A DNA stretch of 64,000 nt from the NCBI GenBank assembly GCA_965369325.1, contig CBDUQI010000005.1:1-64000 (forward strand), read 5' to 3'. Shown here piece after piece: positions 63,001 to 64,000 of the stretch. The notes beneath the pieces were generated by a model. That model made no database searches. It worked only from the letters and a program-made list of their open reading frames with translations, and had not been told where the DNA came from. Origin of the DNA: CBDUQI01 sp965369325. GTDB lineage: Bacteria > Pseudomonadota > Gammaproteobacteria > Steroidobacterales > JBCBZW01. A program made the translations under genes and the position numbers. The stretch's first letter is position 1. Every line of letters begins with the position of its first letter.

Positions 63001-64000
63001 TCAGCCGCTCGCCATCAGTGCTTCGATCTGATCCGCCTCTTTGGGCAGCGCCCGGGTTAGCACATCAGGGTCTTTACGGGTAACCAGTACGTCGTCTTCG
63101 ATACGCACGCCGATGCCCCACCACTTTCGCGGTACCCCACGACTACCAGGTGCAATGTAGATACCCGGCTCCACGGTGAGCACCATGCCGGGCTCCAGTT
63201 CGCGCCAGGCACCTCCCACCTGGTAGTCCCCCACATCATGCACATCCATGCCCAGCCAGTGGCCGGTTTTGTGCATGTAGAAGCGGCGGTAGTCACCGTT
63301 GTCGATAAGCGCTTTGAGCTTACCCTTGAGCAGCCCCAGTTTGAGCAGCCCACGCGTAATCACCTTCACGGCGGCATCGTGCGGCTCATTAAAGTGCCGG
63401 CCAGCTCTGACCTGCTCGATCGCGGCCAGCTGCGCATCCAGCACAACTTGGTAGATCTGCCGCTGCTCGCTCGAGAAGCGCCCATTGACCGGGAACGTGC
63501 GGGTGATGTCGGAGGCATAATAGTGATACTCACAGCCTGCATCGATCAGCAGCAAGTCGCCATCATTCAACACCCGATTGTTCTCGGTGTAGTGCAGGAT
63601 GCACCCGTTCTCGCCCCCACCCACGATGGGCGGATAAGAAGTGCGTGCCCCGTTGCGACGAAATTCGTGCGCAAACTCCGCCTCCACCTCGTACTCCATC
63701 ATGCCGGGGCGACATACCTTCATGGCCCGTTTATGGGCATCGACAGCTATCCTCGCGGCGCGGCGCATCGCGGCCTGCTCCGTACGACTCTTATACAAAC
63801 GCATGTCATGCAACAAATGCTCGAGCGACACCAGTTCGTGTGGCGCCTGCCCTGGCGCTGGCAGTTGTTTGCGCAGGCCATTCACCCACGCGATGATCTG
63901 GGTATCAAAATCCGGCCGGCGACCCATGCCGTAAAACACCCGGTCGCGCCCCTCCATCAGCCCCGGCAGTATCTCGTCGATATCGCCAATCGGGAACGCG
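63001..64000 (-). CDS. pepP: Xaa-Pro aminopeptidase (5' end cut by window edge)
   Basis: About 333 C-terminal codons are visible; the frame runs open through the right edge, so the start is outside. It removes N-terminal residues before proline. The metal-binding pita-bread fold is clear: DAGCEYHYYASDITRTF (two Asp), HWLGMDVHDVG (His), GMVLTVEPGIYI (Glu) and GVRIEDDVLVT (Glu). It is followed by ubiH, as in E. coli pepP-ubiH. Confidence 0.95.
   Translation of the reverse strand, partial: AFPIGDIDEILPGLMEGRDRVFYGMGRRPDFDTQIIAWVNGLRKQLPAPGQAPHELVSLEHLLHDMRLYKSRTEQAAMRRAARIAVDAHKRAMKVCRPGMMEYEVEAEFAHEFRRNGARTSYPPIVGGGENGCILHYTENNRVLNDGDLLLIDAGCEYHYYASDITRTFPVNGRFSSEQRQIYQVVLDAQLAAIEQVRAGRHFNEPHDAAVKVITRGLLKLGLLKGKLKALIDNGDYRRFYMHKTGHWLGMDVHDVGDYQVGGAWRELEPGMVLTVEPGIYIAPGSRGVPRKWWGIGVRIEDDVLVTRKDPDVLTRALPKEADQIEALMASG

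Noticed and set aside
1..64000. CRISPR arrays, tRNA/rRNA genes, transposases or phage genes
   Set aside because: None was found: no regularly spaced direct repeats, no cloverleaf-like sequence in the gaps I read, and no integrase or transposase motif.

Overview
The window looks like a piece of gammaproteobacterial chromosome of fairly high GC. The evidence is the housekeeping right half: lgt-thyA side by side, pepP next to ubiH, a gcvT-gcvH-gcvP operon behind a tandem glycine riboswitch, MetA-type homoserine succinyltransferase, glpD, proC and rlmI. No rRNA, tRNA, CRISPR array, transposase or phage gene was found. Both edges cut genes: an SDR dehydrogenase on the left and pepP on the right.

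Positions 1-21103 are an accessory catabolic cluster. A leftward operon (8290 to 1959) encodes two small ABM-like proteins flanking an acyl-CoA ligase, a Rieske oxygenase, a fused HMG-CoA-synthase-like/DUF35 protein and an SCP-x thiolase. Around it lie an acyl-CoA dehydrogenase, a Rieske ferredoxin, a GST-like protein, an enoyl-CoA-reductase-like SDR, a second Rieske oxygenase, more SDRs, a TonB-dependent receptor, a CMD-family protein, a cytochrome c-fused quinoprotein resembling polyvinyl-alcohol dehydrogenase, a TetR regulator and a class III CoA-transferase. The set fits uptake, periplasmic oxidation, CoA activation, oxygenation and thiolytic or retro-acyl cleavage of an aromatic or alicyclic acid. 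The ligase/Rieske/DUF35/SCP-x combination recalls the ibuprofen ipf system, and the fused protein plus thiolase recalls the PhlABC C-acyltransferase. An 18-bp palindrome, AAACARTCATGAYTGTTT, recurs at four control regions (603, 8349, 9791, and a weaker copy at 15490), pointing to one shared repressor.

Positions 21104-28151 hold the decayed C-terminus of a CorA/ZntB-type transporter, a large MscS-family channel, and a TetR-icmF operon whose promoter carries a palindrome exactly between -35 and -10.

Positions 28210-41990 hold thyA, lgt, rlmI, two small secreted proteins, a class III aminotransferase, a sulfotransferase, a secreted subtilase with two C-terminal beta-rich domains, a very large double HtrA/PDZ protein of the Nma111/Deg7 type and a PfkB kinase. 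Positions 42245-49626 hold the glycine cleavage operon, with a split P-protein and tpx between its halves, then a DUF885 metalloprotein. Positions 49607-64000 hold a pterin-dehydratase-like protein, a P-loop protein coupled to metA, a DUF3604-PPIase pair, a membrane methyltransferase, a small kinase, and a leftward run pepP-ubiH-proC-glpD-lipid kinase-AGPS-like flavoprotein whose last three genes suggest glycerol-ether lipid chemistry.

Several genes start at GTG codons placed behind strong ribosome binding sites, so starts were chosen by those sites rather than by the longest frame.
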